Shown: piece after piece, positions 8,431 through 16,095 of the stretch
Position numbering within the stretch: the stretch's first letter is position 1
Layout of the letters: each line of letters begins with the position of its first letter
Origin: Truepera sp965215315
GTDB lineage: Bacteria; Deinococcota; Deinococci; Deinococcales; Trueperaceae
DNA: 64,000 nucleotides
Reading direction: 5' to 3'
Assembly: GCA_965215315.1 (NCBI GenBank)
Contig: CBDCDB010000008.1
Span: 930,001 to 994,000 of the forward strand
Notes under the pieces: generated by a model
Database searches by the model: none
Told to the model about the DNA's origin: nothing
The model's input: the letters and a program-made list of their open reading frames with translations, nothing else
Translations under genes and position numbers: made by a program

Positions 8431-8602
8431 CTGAGCGCGGTGGAATTGGTCGCTTGTTGGTAAGCAAAATCTCTATAGCTTTCAAGAAATATGTCTTACC
8501 AGCGTCGTTTTGACCTATGAACACAATCAAATTATGAACAGGAATATGACTCGTATCCTAATAGCAGCAAAATCCTTTTATACAAAGCTTTTCAAGAGTC
8601 AT
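8431..8602 (-). pseudogene. N-terminal fragment of an AAA/OLD-like P-loop ATPase
   Basis: Starting from ATG 8602, the minus strand reads MTLEKLCIKGFCCY, then a TAG stop, then DTSHIPVHNLIVFIGQNDAGK, KTYFLKAIEILL. The beta-hairpin/Walker A arrangement with GQNDAGKT is that of SMC-like ATPases of the RecF/OLD group, which includes OLD nucleases and many phage-defence ATPases. Only about 55 codons remain before the sequence changes to the IS200 remnant. One nonsense codon is present. The base composition is visibly more AT-rich than its neighbours, which hints at transfer. Confidence 0.65.
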
Positions 8603-8609
8603 AAGCTAA

Positions 8610-9200
8610 CTAGACTAATTGAAACCCGAAACTCTGCGCCAATTCAACTACATTCGGCACGCTGAGTCCCATCACGTTAAAGTAACAGCCGCGTACCTCA
8701 CGGACAAGCGCCGAGCCGTAGCCCTGAATGGCGTAACCCCCGGCTTTGTCTAGCCCTTCACCGGTCTCGACGTAACGCTCTATCTCGCCCTCAGAGAGCT
8801 TGCGAAAGCGCACGGCAGTCTGCACTACCCGGTCAGCGCGTTTTTCGCCCATTATGAACGCGTGACCGGTAAAGACCGCGTGGGAGTGCCCTGAAAGACG
8901 GGTGATAAAATCCAAGTTTTCTTCTTTACTTTTGGGTTTACCCATAATCTCGTCACGAAAGACGACGACCGTATCAGCGGCCAAGACGAGCGCGTCCGGA
9001 TGGTTTTCTGCAACCGCTTCAGCTTTAGCGGTGCTGAGGCGGCGTACGAGGTCAAACGGGTTGTCCTGACCCGTAAAACTTTCGTCAACGTCGGCGGGAA
9101 CGACCTTGAAGGTGAGGTTGAGCCGAGTCAGGAGTTCGGCGCGGCGCGGTGAGGCGCTCGCCAGGATGAGAGGGGAGACGGGAGCTGGAGAAGATGCCAT
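8610..9200 (-). CDS. maf: Maf-family nucleoside triphosphate pyrophosphatase
   Basis: A 196-residue Maf protein. It has LILASASPRRAELLTRLNL at the N-terminus, the acidic motif VLAADTVVVF near residue 70, GKPKSKEENLDFITRLSGHSHAVFTG, and the C-terminal GYAIQGYGSALV. Maf enzymes hydrolyse dTTP/UTP or modified nucleotides as a housecleaning step. The length is normal and no motif is missing. It stands alone, divergent from the UbiD-family gene. Confidence 0.92.
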   Translation of the reverse strand: MASSPAPVSPLILASASPRRAELLTRLNLTFKVVPADVDESFTGQDNPFDLVRRLSTAKAEAVAENHPDALVLAADTVVVFRDEIMGKPKSKEENLDFITRLSGHSHAVFTGHAFIMGEKRADRVVQTAVRFRKLSEGEIERYVETGEGLDKAGGYAIQGYGSALVREVRGCYFNVMGLSVPNVVELAQSFGFQLV

Positions 9201-9311
9201 TTTTCTAGTCTACCGGACGGCTCATAGATGACGTCCGGCTTTTCGCGTCATGTTCAGCTTATTCCGGCGTTACGCAACGAAAATCCGCGCCACACACCCG
9301 TATCCTAAAGT

Positions 9312-11129
9312 ATGTATCCCGACCTGAAAAGTTTTATTAGAGCTCTCGAGAAACGTGGCGAACTGCTCCGCGTAACTGAGCCCGTCTCGTCAGAGCTGGA
9401 AATCACCGAAATCGCCGACCGCATGGTCAAAGCGGGTGGCCCTGCGCTCTTGTTTGAAAACGTCGTCGGCAAGGATTTTCCGCTGGTGATTGGGCTTTAC
9501 GGTACGCGTGAACGAATGGCGCTGGCGCTCGGCGCAACGAGCCTAGACGCTATCGGCGACCGTATCCGTGACCTGTTAGACGTCAAACTCGGCGGTGGCT
9601 TGTTTGGTTTAGCGTCAAACCTGCCGAAACTCAAGGAACTCGCGGCGCTGCCGCCCAAACGGGTGCGGAGCGGCCCGGTACAGGAGATCATCTGGCGCGG
9701 TGACGAGGTAGATTTGACCAAGCTGCCGGTGCTCACGTGCTGGCCGGGGGACGGCGGCCCCTTTGTGACGCTGCCGCTGGTCATTTCCAATGACCCTGAA
9801 ACCAGCGACCCGAACATCGGGATGTACCGGATGCAGATATATGACAAAAACACGACCGGGATGCACTGGCAGCGGCACAAAACTGGGGCGAGACACCTAG
9901 AAAAAGCAAAAAGGTCAGGTAAGAGGCTCGAGGTCGCCGTCGCTTTGGGCGGCGACCCGGCCCTGACCTACGCGGCGACCGCGCCCATTCCACCGATACC
10001 GGGCATCAACGAGTTTTCGCTGACCGGGTTTTTACGGGGTAAGTCAGTCGAACTCACCAAAGGCATCACCGTAGATTTAGAAGTTCCCGCCCACGCCGAG
10101 TTTATCTTGGAAGGCTATATCGACCCGAACGAACCGTGGCGCACCGAAGGGCCATTCGGCGACCACACCGGCTTTTACACGCTCCAAGACCTCTACCCGG
10201 TCTTTCACGTTACGGCTGTGACTATGCGAAAAAAACCCATCTATCCGGCGACGATTGTGGGCCGCCCACCGATGGAAGACGCGTACCTAATTGAAGCCTC
10301 CGAGCGGATTTTTTTAGTTCCGGCGCAGCTCATTATGCCTGAGCTATTGGATTATCATCTACCGCCTGCTGGCATTGCCCACAACCTCGTCAACGTAGTG
10401 ATTAAAAAAGAGTATCCGGGGCAAGCGTACAAGGTTGCCAACGGGCTGATCGGTCTCGGTCAGATGATGTTCGCCAAAGTTCTACTCGTCACAGACGAGC
10501 CCGTAAAACCGCAAGAACACCTGAAGTTCTGGCAGACTGTTCTTAAAAATGCCGTACCGGGCCGCGATTCGCAGTTTGCCAAAGGGCCGATTGACGTGTT
10601 AGATCACTCCTCGAGGTCGTGGAGTTACGGCAGCAAGCTCATTATCGACGGCACCATAAAACACGACGAAGAGGGCCTCAATGCTGAGTGGACGCCGAAC
10701 CCGGAGCGCTCACAAGCTGAACTGCCGGGTCATCCGGACGTCACCGCACAGCATCAAGTTGCAGGCGGCTTCTGGTTTTTGACGACGCATAAAGTGCGGG
10801 CAGGGCAAGGCCGAGACTTGGCAGCGTGGGCCGCAGAGCAACCCCAAGCCGAAGGTGTCCGGCTGATTGCCGTCCTAGACCATGAAACTGATCCAACCGA
10901 CTTTGAAGACTGTATCTGGACGATGCTGAACAACATCGACCCGGAACGTGACGTGCAGATTCTAGACGAGGGTCACGGGCCGGTTTTTACGGTAGACGGG
11001 ACACCGAAACTCAAAGACGAGGGCTTTAACCGCGACTGGCCGGAGAAGATCACGATGAGTAGTAAGATCAAGAAACGGGTAGACGAGCGTTGGTCGGAAC
11101 TTGTCGCAGAGGCAGTTCCGGCTGACTAA
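9312..11129 (+). CDS. UbiD-family (prenylated-FMN) decarboxylase
   Basis: A 605-residue UbiD-family protein, longer than classical UbiD (about 490) and close to the long versions annotated as menaquinone-pathway decarboxylases. Recognisable parts are MYPDLKSFIRALEKRGELLRV, the prFMN-binding region NIGMYRMQIYDKNTTGMHWQRHKTGARH (about residues 175-202), GEPFGDH-like EGPFGDHTGFYT with the catalytic Glu, and PIYPATIVGRPPMEDAYLIEA. The reaction is decarboxylation of an aromatic or alpha,beta-unsaturated acid. No UbiX flavin prenyltransferase lies nearby. The substrate is inferred only, with a role in quinone synthesis most likely. Confidence 0.85.
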   Translation: MYPDLKSFIRALEKRGELLRVTEPVSSELEITEIADRMVKAGGPALLFENVVGKDFPLVIGLYGTRERMALALGATSLDAIGDRIRDLLDVKLGGGLFGLASNLPKLKELAALPPKRVRSGPVQEIIWRGDEVDLTKLPVLTCWPGDGGPFVTLPLVISNDPETSDPNIGMYRMQIYDKNTTGMHWQRHKTGARHLEKAKRSGKRLEVAVALGGDPALTYAATAPIPPIPGINEFSLTGFLRGKSVELTKGITVDLEVPAHAEFILEGYIDPNEPWRTEGPFGDHTGFYTLQDLYPVFHVTAVTMRKKPIYPATIVGRPPMEDAYLIEASERIFLVPAQLIMPELLDYHLPPAGIAHNLVNVVIKKEYPGQAYKVANGLIGLGQMMFAKVLLVTDEPVKPQEHLKFWQTVLKNAVPGRDSQFAKGPIDVLDHSSRSWSYGSKLIIDGTIKHDEEGLNAEWTPNPERSQAELPGHPDVTAQHQVAGGFWFLTTHKVRAGQGRDLAAWAAEQPQAEGVRLIAVLDHETDPTDFEDCIWTMLNNIDPERDVQILDEGHGPVFTVDGTPKLKDEGFNRDWPEKITMSSKIKKRVDERWSELVAEAVPAD

Positions 11130-11659
11130 AGGTGTGGTTGAGAGACTTCACTCGAGGTTTCAGTCAGCCACAGCAGTACCTGCTCAGCTACCTCGTCGGG
11201 GGTCAGTTTGCCGGTATCAACGCGCCGCGCAACCGTTTTACGCAGCATATCAGCATCTTGAAACGCTTCTTCCAGCCGTTTTCCACTCCAGCCTCGCCTT
11301 TGTAAACGCTCTAGCCGAACGTTATCAGCACAATCTAGGAGAAGCCACTCGAGCCCCCCGCACCACTCCGGCAGGACGCTCTTTTCGTAATCACCGGGGT
11401 CAGCCGGGGTAAAGAGAACAGGGATATGACCATTTTTTACGGCGGCGGTCAATACGCCCCACCACAGCTCGCCGTAAGGCTCCCAACTTTCCGGCGCGAA
11501 GCGAATATCTTGCCCGTAAAGCGCCGAGGCGGGCGCAGCCAACTCGTCAAGGTCGAAAAAGGTGAAGGGGGACTCGAGCCCCAATAACACCTCAACCGTA
11601 GTAGATTTTCCGGCACCGGGCGCACCCGTCACGGAGTAAAGTAGCTGTTTTGCCTTCAT
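11126..11659 (-). CDS. P-loop kinase-like protein
   Basis: A 177-residue protein opening with Walker A (VTGAPGAGKSTTVEVLLG, residues 10-27), then FFDLDEL, a hydrophobic LEWLLLDCADNV strand, and an Arg-rich lid-like LQRRGWSGKRLEEAF. This resembles small adenylate/shikimate-type kinases or uncharacterised ATPases. Its start overlaps the TetR gene stop by 4 bases (ATGA), so the two are cotranscribed. The 3' end overlaps the convergent UbiD-family gene by 4 bases. The substrate is unknown. Confidence 0.7.
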   Translation of the reverse strand: MKAKQLLYSVTGAPGAGKSTTVEVLLGLESPFTFFDLDELAAPASALYGQDIRFAPESWEPYGELWWGVLTAAVKNGHIPVLFTPADPGDYEKSVLPEWCGGLEWLLLDCADNVRLERLQRRGWSGKRLEEAFQDADMLRKTVARRVDTGKLTPDEVAEQVLLWLTETSSEVSQPHL

Positions 11660-12219
11660 GCTTTTTCGCCGCGCTGAAATCCGCTGAGCAGCGCCCTCAA
11701 CCCTCGTTCAAAGCCCCCTCGCGGGCCGCTTACGCCAAACTGCCCGCCTCGCTCCAATAGCGCGAAGCCGTGAAGGTAGGCCAAAAACGCTACAGCTACG
11801 CCGGTGTCATCAGGATGGCCCGTTACACCCCCGACGATGCTCAACACCTCATTCCAGAGGTCTTTGCCAGGGCCGGGTTCGGCCACATAAGGCTCGCGGG
11901 GCCGCAGCACAAGCGAATAGAGGTGCGGATGTGCGCGGGCGTAAGCCAAGTAGCTGTGGGCAGCGGCAAAGAACGCCTCGTCCGGAGTGAGGTCTTGGGT
12001 CGCGGCGCACAGGACGCTGTGAAGGTCGCGGGTGGCGTGGGTCTCGAGCGCTCCTAAAAGCGTGTCCCGCTCGGGATAATAGCGGTACAAACTGCTCGGC
12101 CTTACCCCTAGCGCAGCGGCTAAGGGGCGCATACTGAGCGCGTCCGGGCCACCTGTTTCAAACATCGTCAGCGCAGCCTCGAAGATCGTTTCAGCGGTCA
12201 GTTTTGTCGGATAAGGCAT
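11656..12219 (-). CDS. TetR/AcrR-family regulator
   Basis: A protein of about 187 residues starting at ATG 12219 (MPYPTKLTAE). The reading frame stays open upstream, but the promoter and operator region there argue against a longer protein. The N-terminal helix-turn-helix is LSMRPLAAALGVRPSSLYRYYP (residues about 30-51), typical of TetR. The C-terminal ligand domain has the WHG-type pattern AHSYLAYARAHPHLYSLVL. It is divergent from the metallo-beta-lactamase gene and probably controls that gene and itself. The ligand is unknown. Confidence 0.88.
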   Translation of the reverse strand: MPYPTKLTAETIFEAALTMFETGGPDALSMRPLAAALGVRPSSLYRYYPERDTLLGALETHATRDLHSVLCAATQDLTPDEAFFAAAHSYLAYARAHPHLYSLVLRPREPYVAEPGPGKDLWNEVLSIVGGVTGHPDDTGVAVAFLAYLHGFALLERGGQFGVSGPRGGFERGLRALLSGFQRGEKA

Positions 12220-12229
12220 TCCGAACAAT

Positions 12230-12298
12230 GTACGTCTTGACATTAAAGAGTGCAAGGTGTACGGTGTCCGTGTTGAAAGTGAACACCGTACGTCTTTA
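12230..12298. promoter_or_regulatory. Divergent promoter region with inverted repeat, putative TetR operator
   Basis: The spacer holds GTACGGTGT and its inverse ACACCGTAC (arms within about 12264-12296), plus the direct repeat GTACGTCTT at 12230 and 12290. Minus strand: TTGCAC, 17 bases, TACATT points to the TetR gene. Plus strand: TTGACA (12237-12242), 17 bases, TACGGT points to the MBL gene. The repeats overlap both promoters, as expected for autoregulation. Confidence 0.55.
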
Positions 12299-12315
12299 AG
12301 GAGAAGCTCATAAAT

Positions 12316-13017
12316 TTGAAACAGCACAGCCCTCACCTTTACCGCCTCGTCCGTTACGGCCTTGTGAACCTCTATTTGGTACTCGAGGACGACAGTCTTA
12401 CGGTCGTCGATACCGCTACCTCTGGCACCGAAAACCATATCGCTGAGGCCGCCGAAAAACTTGGGCAACCCGTCCGCCGCATTTTGCTGACGCACGCACA
12501 TATTGACCACGTTGGCAGTTTGGACGCGCTGCACGCGCTTTATCCAGACGCTGAGGTCATCATCAGCGCCCGTGACGCGCGGTTTCTGGCGGGTGATATG
12601 ACTTTGGACACGGACGAACCGCAAGACAGGTTGCGCGGCGGCTTTCCTGAGATTCAAACGCGTCCGACCAGGCTTTTAGAAGACGGTGACACGGTAGGCA
12701 GTTTGCGGGCGGTAGCGTCGCCAGGGCACACGCCGGGGCACATGGCGTTTTGGGATACGCGGGACGGTACGCTCCTGGCAGGAGACGCCTTTCAGACGCA
12801 GGCGGGGCTCGCGGTTGCGGGAGATTTACGGCTACTCTTTCCGCTACCGGCGCTGGCAACGTGGCACAAACCGACTGCGCTGGGAAGTGCCCAGAAACTC
12901 GCTGCTTTAGAGCCTGAACGCCTTGCTGTAGGTCACGGACCGGTGCTGGAAAACCCTAGTGAAGCGATGCGACGCGGTGCCGAAAAGCTTGCACGGCAGC
13001 TGGAAAAGGGCCGCTAA
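12316..13017 (+). CDS. Metallo-beta-lactamase-fold hydrolase
   Basis: A 233-residue MBL-fold protein. The metal motif LTHAHIDHVGS lies near residue 58, SPGHTPGHMAFWD near 135, LLAGDAF near 152, and VGHGPVLE near 213, giving the complete set of HxHxDH, H, D and H ligands. A glyoxalase-II-like thioester hydrolase, lactonase or other hydrolase is possible. The start is TTG at 12316 with AAGGAG about 11 bases upstream. It is divergent from the TetR regulator. Its stop overlaps the start of the disrupted DUF2568 gene (TAATG), so the three once formed one regulated unit. Confidence 0.88.
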   Translation: MKQHSPHLYRLVRYGLVNLYLVLEDDSLTVVDTATSGTENHIAEAAEKLGQPVRRILLTHAHIDHVGSLDALHALYPDAEVIISARDARFLAGDMTLDTDEPQDRLRGGFPEIQTRPTRLLEDGDTVGSLRAVASPGHTPGHMAFWDTRDGTLLAGDAFQTQAGLAVAGDLRLLFPLPALATWHKPTALGSAQKLAALEPERLAVGHGPVLENPSEAMRRGAEKLARQLEKGR

Positions 13018-13212
13018 TGCTCGCTCTCGCTCTGACTGTGGCGTTTGGGCTCGAGCTTGTCGCGCTCTTCGCCTTAGGTGCTTGGGGCGTTCATTCCGGT
13101 CAGAACACCCTGACACAAACGCTTTTTGGCGTCGGTACTGCTGGTCGCCACTTTTTGGGGTGTATTTCTTTCGCCCAAGGCTGCGGTGAAGCTCTCTCCC
13201 CTGCTCCAACTA

Positions 13213-14319
13213 AGTATCCCCAAGCTATACTTGAGGGATGCAACCCCTCTATGTTGAGCTGAGCGAGCAAGAAGACAGAAAGCTGCTAGAGATAGAGAAA
13301 GCCCCCCACTTCAAGCCCAAGGTGCGTCTGCGAGCCAGTGTTCTACGGTTATCGAACCAAGGCTGGCGTGTGCCGAAGCTAGCTGCTTACTTGGGCCGAG
13401 GCGAAGAAAGTATCAGGCGCGATCTGAAAAGGTGGCAACAGCAAGGCGTGGCAGGTCTGGGCGACGGCACAGCGCCGGGACAAGCTCCTTTGATTACGGA
13501 CGAAATAAGAACCCAACTGGCCCTATACCTTGCTGAAGAACGGAGCTGGACAGCCTCGCAGCTTGCCGCTGAGATAGCTGGGAAATTCAACATAAAGGTC
13601 ACAGCTGAAGCGATACGCCAGCACCTCAACCGCTTGGGCTATGTCTGGAAAAGGACGCGCTACGTGCCCTGTAAAACGGTAGACCCTGAGCTTGAACAGC
13701 AGCACCGAGCGGGTTTAGACACGCTTAAAAGGGGGCGGCAGAAAAAAGGCTGAAGCTTTATTATCTAGACGAAGTAGGCTTTAGTCTGGCGCTGGGCACA
13801 ACGTACACCTGGGCAAAATCTGGTCACACCACATTAGCAGTTCCGACACGCTGGAGATAGAACGGGCAAAGCCCGGCCCGTTGGGCCTAGTTCGCAGTCA
13901 CGGACGACTTAACCTTATCGGTGCGCTCGAAGTTTATGGAGCAAGGCAAACGCTTCACTACGAAGCTTTAGAAACATCGGTCAGAAGTGCCAATGTCCTA
14001 GCCTTCTTAGAACACCTCGCTGATAGCTGTTCGCCTGACAGCTTGAGTGTTGTGGTTCTGGATAACGCTACTTTTCACCGCGCTAAAATGGTTCAATCCA
14101 AACGTGCTGCTTGGGAAGCTCAGGGACTCTATCTACGCTTTCTGCCGCCTTATTGCCCACACTTCAATCTCATCGAATGTCTTTGGAAACGGCTCAAGGC
14201 TTGGCTCCTCCCAAGGCGTTGCTACGATGCCCTCAGAGACCTCCGCAAAGCTGTTACCCAAGCACTCGAGCTGCTTGGAGCAACCGCCGTCTAAGCCTCA
14301 GTCTTCATTTGGGGGTACT
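13213..14319. mobile_element. IS630-family element with TA target duplication
   Basis: A 1107-base element flanked by TA at 13211-13212 and 14320-14321. The ends are imperfect inverted repeats: left AGTATCCCCAA, right (reverse complement) AGTACCCCCAA, each followed within about 6 bases by a related ACT(T)GAGG block. TA duplication and DDE coding match the IS630/Tc1-mariner superfamily. The boundaries are confirmed by the host reading frame that re-forms on removal. Confidence 0.88.
13238..14294 (+). pseudogene. IS630-family transposase, frameshifted
   Basis: The first frame (13238-13753) encodes the HTH half (VPKLAAYLGRGEESIRRDLKRW). At an A6 run (13742-13747) a -1 shift continues into KLYYLDEVGFSLALG, which holds the first catalytic Asp; such A6 sites are used for programmed shifts in IS630 elements. 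A second break near 13858 is needed to reach the third frame, which has GRLNLIGALEVYGA, VVLDNATFHRA (second Asp) and CPHFNLIECLWKRLK (Glu). The second shift has no slippery run and looks like a real mutation, so this copy is probably dead. Confidence 0.82.
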
Positions 14320-14483
14320 TAGCTCTAAAGCTTGCTATTTTTACGCTGGCGACAGCGGCGTTCTTGGCAACCGGCCACCCTGCTTCAGGAGCAGCATTGG
14401 GGGCCTTAGCTGCTGTCACAACGTTGGGATTGTACGGTTTACGGTCTCGGCTCGAGGCGGTTCGTAACGCGCTACACTAAACT

Positions 14484-14894
14484 GTGCTGCCTTTCGACAC
14501 TGACGAATACGACCGCTGGCTAGGGCAGGCTAAGCATACGCTAGCGTCAGCGCGGCGGGATACCGCTGAAAGTGATTTCGACTGGGCCTGTTTTAAGGCG
14601 CAACAAGCCGGTGACTACGGGCTTAAGACACTTTTACGCGGTTTTGGCAGACCTGCCTACGGTCATTCTCTAACTCGGTTGCTAAGTCAGCTGGGTGAAG
14701 CGGGGCTCGAGCTAGAACCGGACATCGTACGAGCTGGGCAGCTTTTAGACCGCCACTATATTCCTACACGTTACCCAGACGCTTACGCTGAGGGTAGCCC
14801 GCACGAGTTTTACGACGACCAAACCGCTAAGGAGGCCCAAGGTGCAGCCGCTCGCATCGTCAGCTGGGTACAAAGCGCTGCTAAAGGCGCGTAA
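14484..14894 (+). CDS. HEPN-domain protein (partner of nucleotidyltransferase)
   Basis: A 136-residue HEPN protein. The helical signature FKAQQAGDYGLKTLLRGFGRPAYGHSLTRLL contains an R-x4-H (R-PAYG-H). In HepT-type toxins the motif is RX4HXY, with the Tyr AMPylated by MntA; here the position after H-x is Leu, so the modification site is missing. The GTG start lies 3 bases after the DUF2568 remnant stop, without an obvious ribosome site. It overlaps the next gene by 53 bases, as toxin-antitoxin pairs often do. It may also be a non-toxic HEPN of the substrate-binding type. Confidence 0.8.
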   Translation: MLPFDTDEYDRWLGQAKHTLASARRDTAESDFDWACFKAQQAGDYGLKTLLRGFGRPAYGHSLTRLLSQLGEAGLELEPDIVRAGQLLDRHYIPTRYPDAYAEGSPHEFYDDQTAKEAQGAAARIVSWVQSAAKGA

Positions 14895-15192
14895 AGAGGA
14901 ACGAGAGGTGCTGATTGACCATGCCTGCGCCTATGCCACTCGTTTGCGTTCGGACTTCCCGCAAACCCGCATTTTTCTTTACGGTTCGGTTGCCAGGGGC
15001 GACTTCAACCTTCACAGCGATATCGACCTGCTCGTTGTCGCCACGCTGCCTGAACACCCGCTCAAACGAGCTGAGGTTTTATACCGTTATGTTCAAGGGC
15101 GAGAGGAACCCAAAGGCTTGACGTTCAGTGAGTTTGGCAAGTTAAAGATACAGGGAAAACTCGAGTATCTGGAGGGTGCCGTAGAGCTTTAG
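14842..15192 (+). CDS. Minimal nucleotidyltransferase (MNT), HEPN partner
   Basis: A 116-residue nucleotidyltransferase-fold protein with the complete GSX10DXD motif (GSVARGDFNLHSDID) near residues 50-64, as in MntA-type antitoxins. GTG 14842 is chosen because a perfect AAGGAGG lies 7 bases upstream within the HEPN gene; GTG 14908 is an alternative. The pair resembles HEPN/MNT toxin-antitoxin modules. Its position beside a mobile element is consistent with an accessory gene. Confidence 0.85.
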   Translation: MQPLASSAGYKALLKARKEEREVLIDHACAYATRLRSDFPQTRIFLYGSVARGDFNLHSDIDLLVVATLPEHPLKRAEVLYRYVQGREEPKGLTFSEFGKLKIQGKLEYLEGAVEL

Positions 15193-15833
15193 AGCCGTTT
15201 TACAGCCTCTAAAAGTCCCAACCTCGGACTGCTCAACACCGGCTTGGCGGTCTTTACGAACGCTTCGGCCCCCGCCATCGACGCTTGCGCCAAAGCAATC
15301 ACGTCGCCTCGCTCCGCCACGCGGTCTACGTGCGCCGCAATAGCGCGCAGGTAGCCTTGTTCATCACCACGTTCAAACCAAATCCAGGCGTTAGCAGCGT
15401 GCGACAAGACGAACTTTACAGGCTTACCGACACGTGCGGCCTCGTCTTCAAAAAGCGTCAGGGTCGGTTTTAGTGTACTCTCGAGTGCCGCGACGATAAC
15501 AACGCTCGAGCCCTGCGCCACCGCCGCCCGCGCCAGCGGCCTGTCAATCCGCACCACCTGTTTACCGAGGGCTTTACCTAACCCTTCAGCGTGAGCGCCG
15601 AAGGTCGAGCAGGTACAGAGCACAACATCTACACGCGCTGCAAAGTCCGTAAAGGCCGCCGCAAACGCGTCAGCTAGCGTTTCGTTTACACCTCCTTGGG
15701 CTCGAGCCTCCACCAGCAAATCTTCCCGGACGAGGTGCTCAGCCCCACTATCGGGCGCTATTTCACGAAGCAGAACCGTAAACCTCGGCACGTGAACCGC
15801 TGAAGTGTGCAAAAACCCAAGCTTAATGTTCAC
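15189..15833 (-). CDS. Asp/Glu-racemase-fold protein
   Basis: A 214-residue protein of the Asp/Glu/hydantoin racemase superfamily. It begins IKLGFLHTSAVHVPRF, and VDVVLCTCSTFGAHAEGL holds the first catalytic-type Cys region. The second position, normally Cys in a G-C-T/A-x-M setting, reads ALAQASMAGAE, so a two-Cys racemase mechanism is unlikely. The GGVNETLADAFAAAF segment is family-like. It overlaps the small gene upstream by 11 bases and converges with the MNT gene by 4 bases. The substrate is unknown. Confidence 0.75.
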   Translation of the reverse strand: MNIKLGFLHTSAVHVPRFTVLLREIAPDSGAEHLVREDLLVEARAQGGVNETLADAFAAAFTDFAARVDVVLCTCSTFGAHAEGLGKALGKQVVRIDRPLARAAVAQGSSVVIVAALESTLKPTLTLFEDEAARVGKPVKFVLSHAANAWIWFERGDEQGYLRAIAAHVDRVAERGDVIALAQASMAGAEAFVKTAKPVLSSPRLGLLEAVKRL

Positions 15834-16017
15834 CTGGCGGGGTTACGCTCTCACCCTCGGTGCCGCCCCACTCCTCTTCGTTGGTGAGGTCTTGCTTGTA
15901 GCTCTCCCACGCCCGTTCGCGGTAGCTGGCTTCGTCGCCGCCACGCTTTATCCCGGTAAGCTCTTCAATTTCGTCTAAAGGCAGTTCAAAAAACGCTTCT
16001 CGGCTCAACGCTTCCAT
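15823..16017 (-). CDS. Small acidic protein of unknown function
   Basis: 64 residues, rich in Glu and without hydrophobic segments (MEALSREAFFELPLDEIEELTG...). The reading frame is supported by a strong GAGGAGGAG just upstream of the ATG and by overlap with the racemase-like gene start, indicating coupling. I do not recognise the family. It could be a small regulator or partner of the racemase-like protein. Confidence 0.6.
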   Translation of the reverse strand: MEALSREAFFELPLDEIEELTGIKRGGDEASYRERAWESYKQDLTNEEEWGGTEGESVTPPGEH

Positions 16018-16095
16018 GTCTCCTCCTCGTTACGCTGTTAAGTTTACGCCGCTGCCCGCGCCTACGTTTGGAGTACGGCGCGACTTAATGGCGGC

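Larger units (their letters stand above)
13017..14480 (+). pseudogene. DUF2568-type membrane protein gene interrupted by an IS630 element
   Basis: The N-terminal part (13017-13211) begins MLALALTVAFGLELVALFALG and continues, after a one-base shift in the T run near 13128, as WGVFLSPKAAVKLSPLLQL. The gene resumes after the element as ALKLAIFTLATAAFLATGHP and ends at TAA 14480. Removing 13213-14319 and one TA copy restores LLQLALKL in frame. The product would be a small four-helix membrane protein. The frameshift shows the gene is decayed beyond the insertion. It was probably the last gene of the MBL operon. Confidence 0.8.

Noticed and set aside
12220..12657. Longer N-terminus of the TetR gene (333-residue frame)
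   Set aside because: The extension lies over the divergent promoter and the MBL gene and shows no family similarity; ATG 12219 fits the TetR start.
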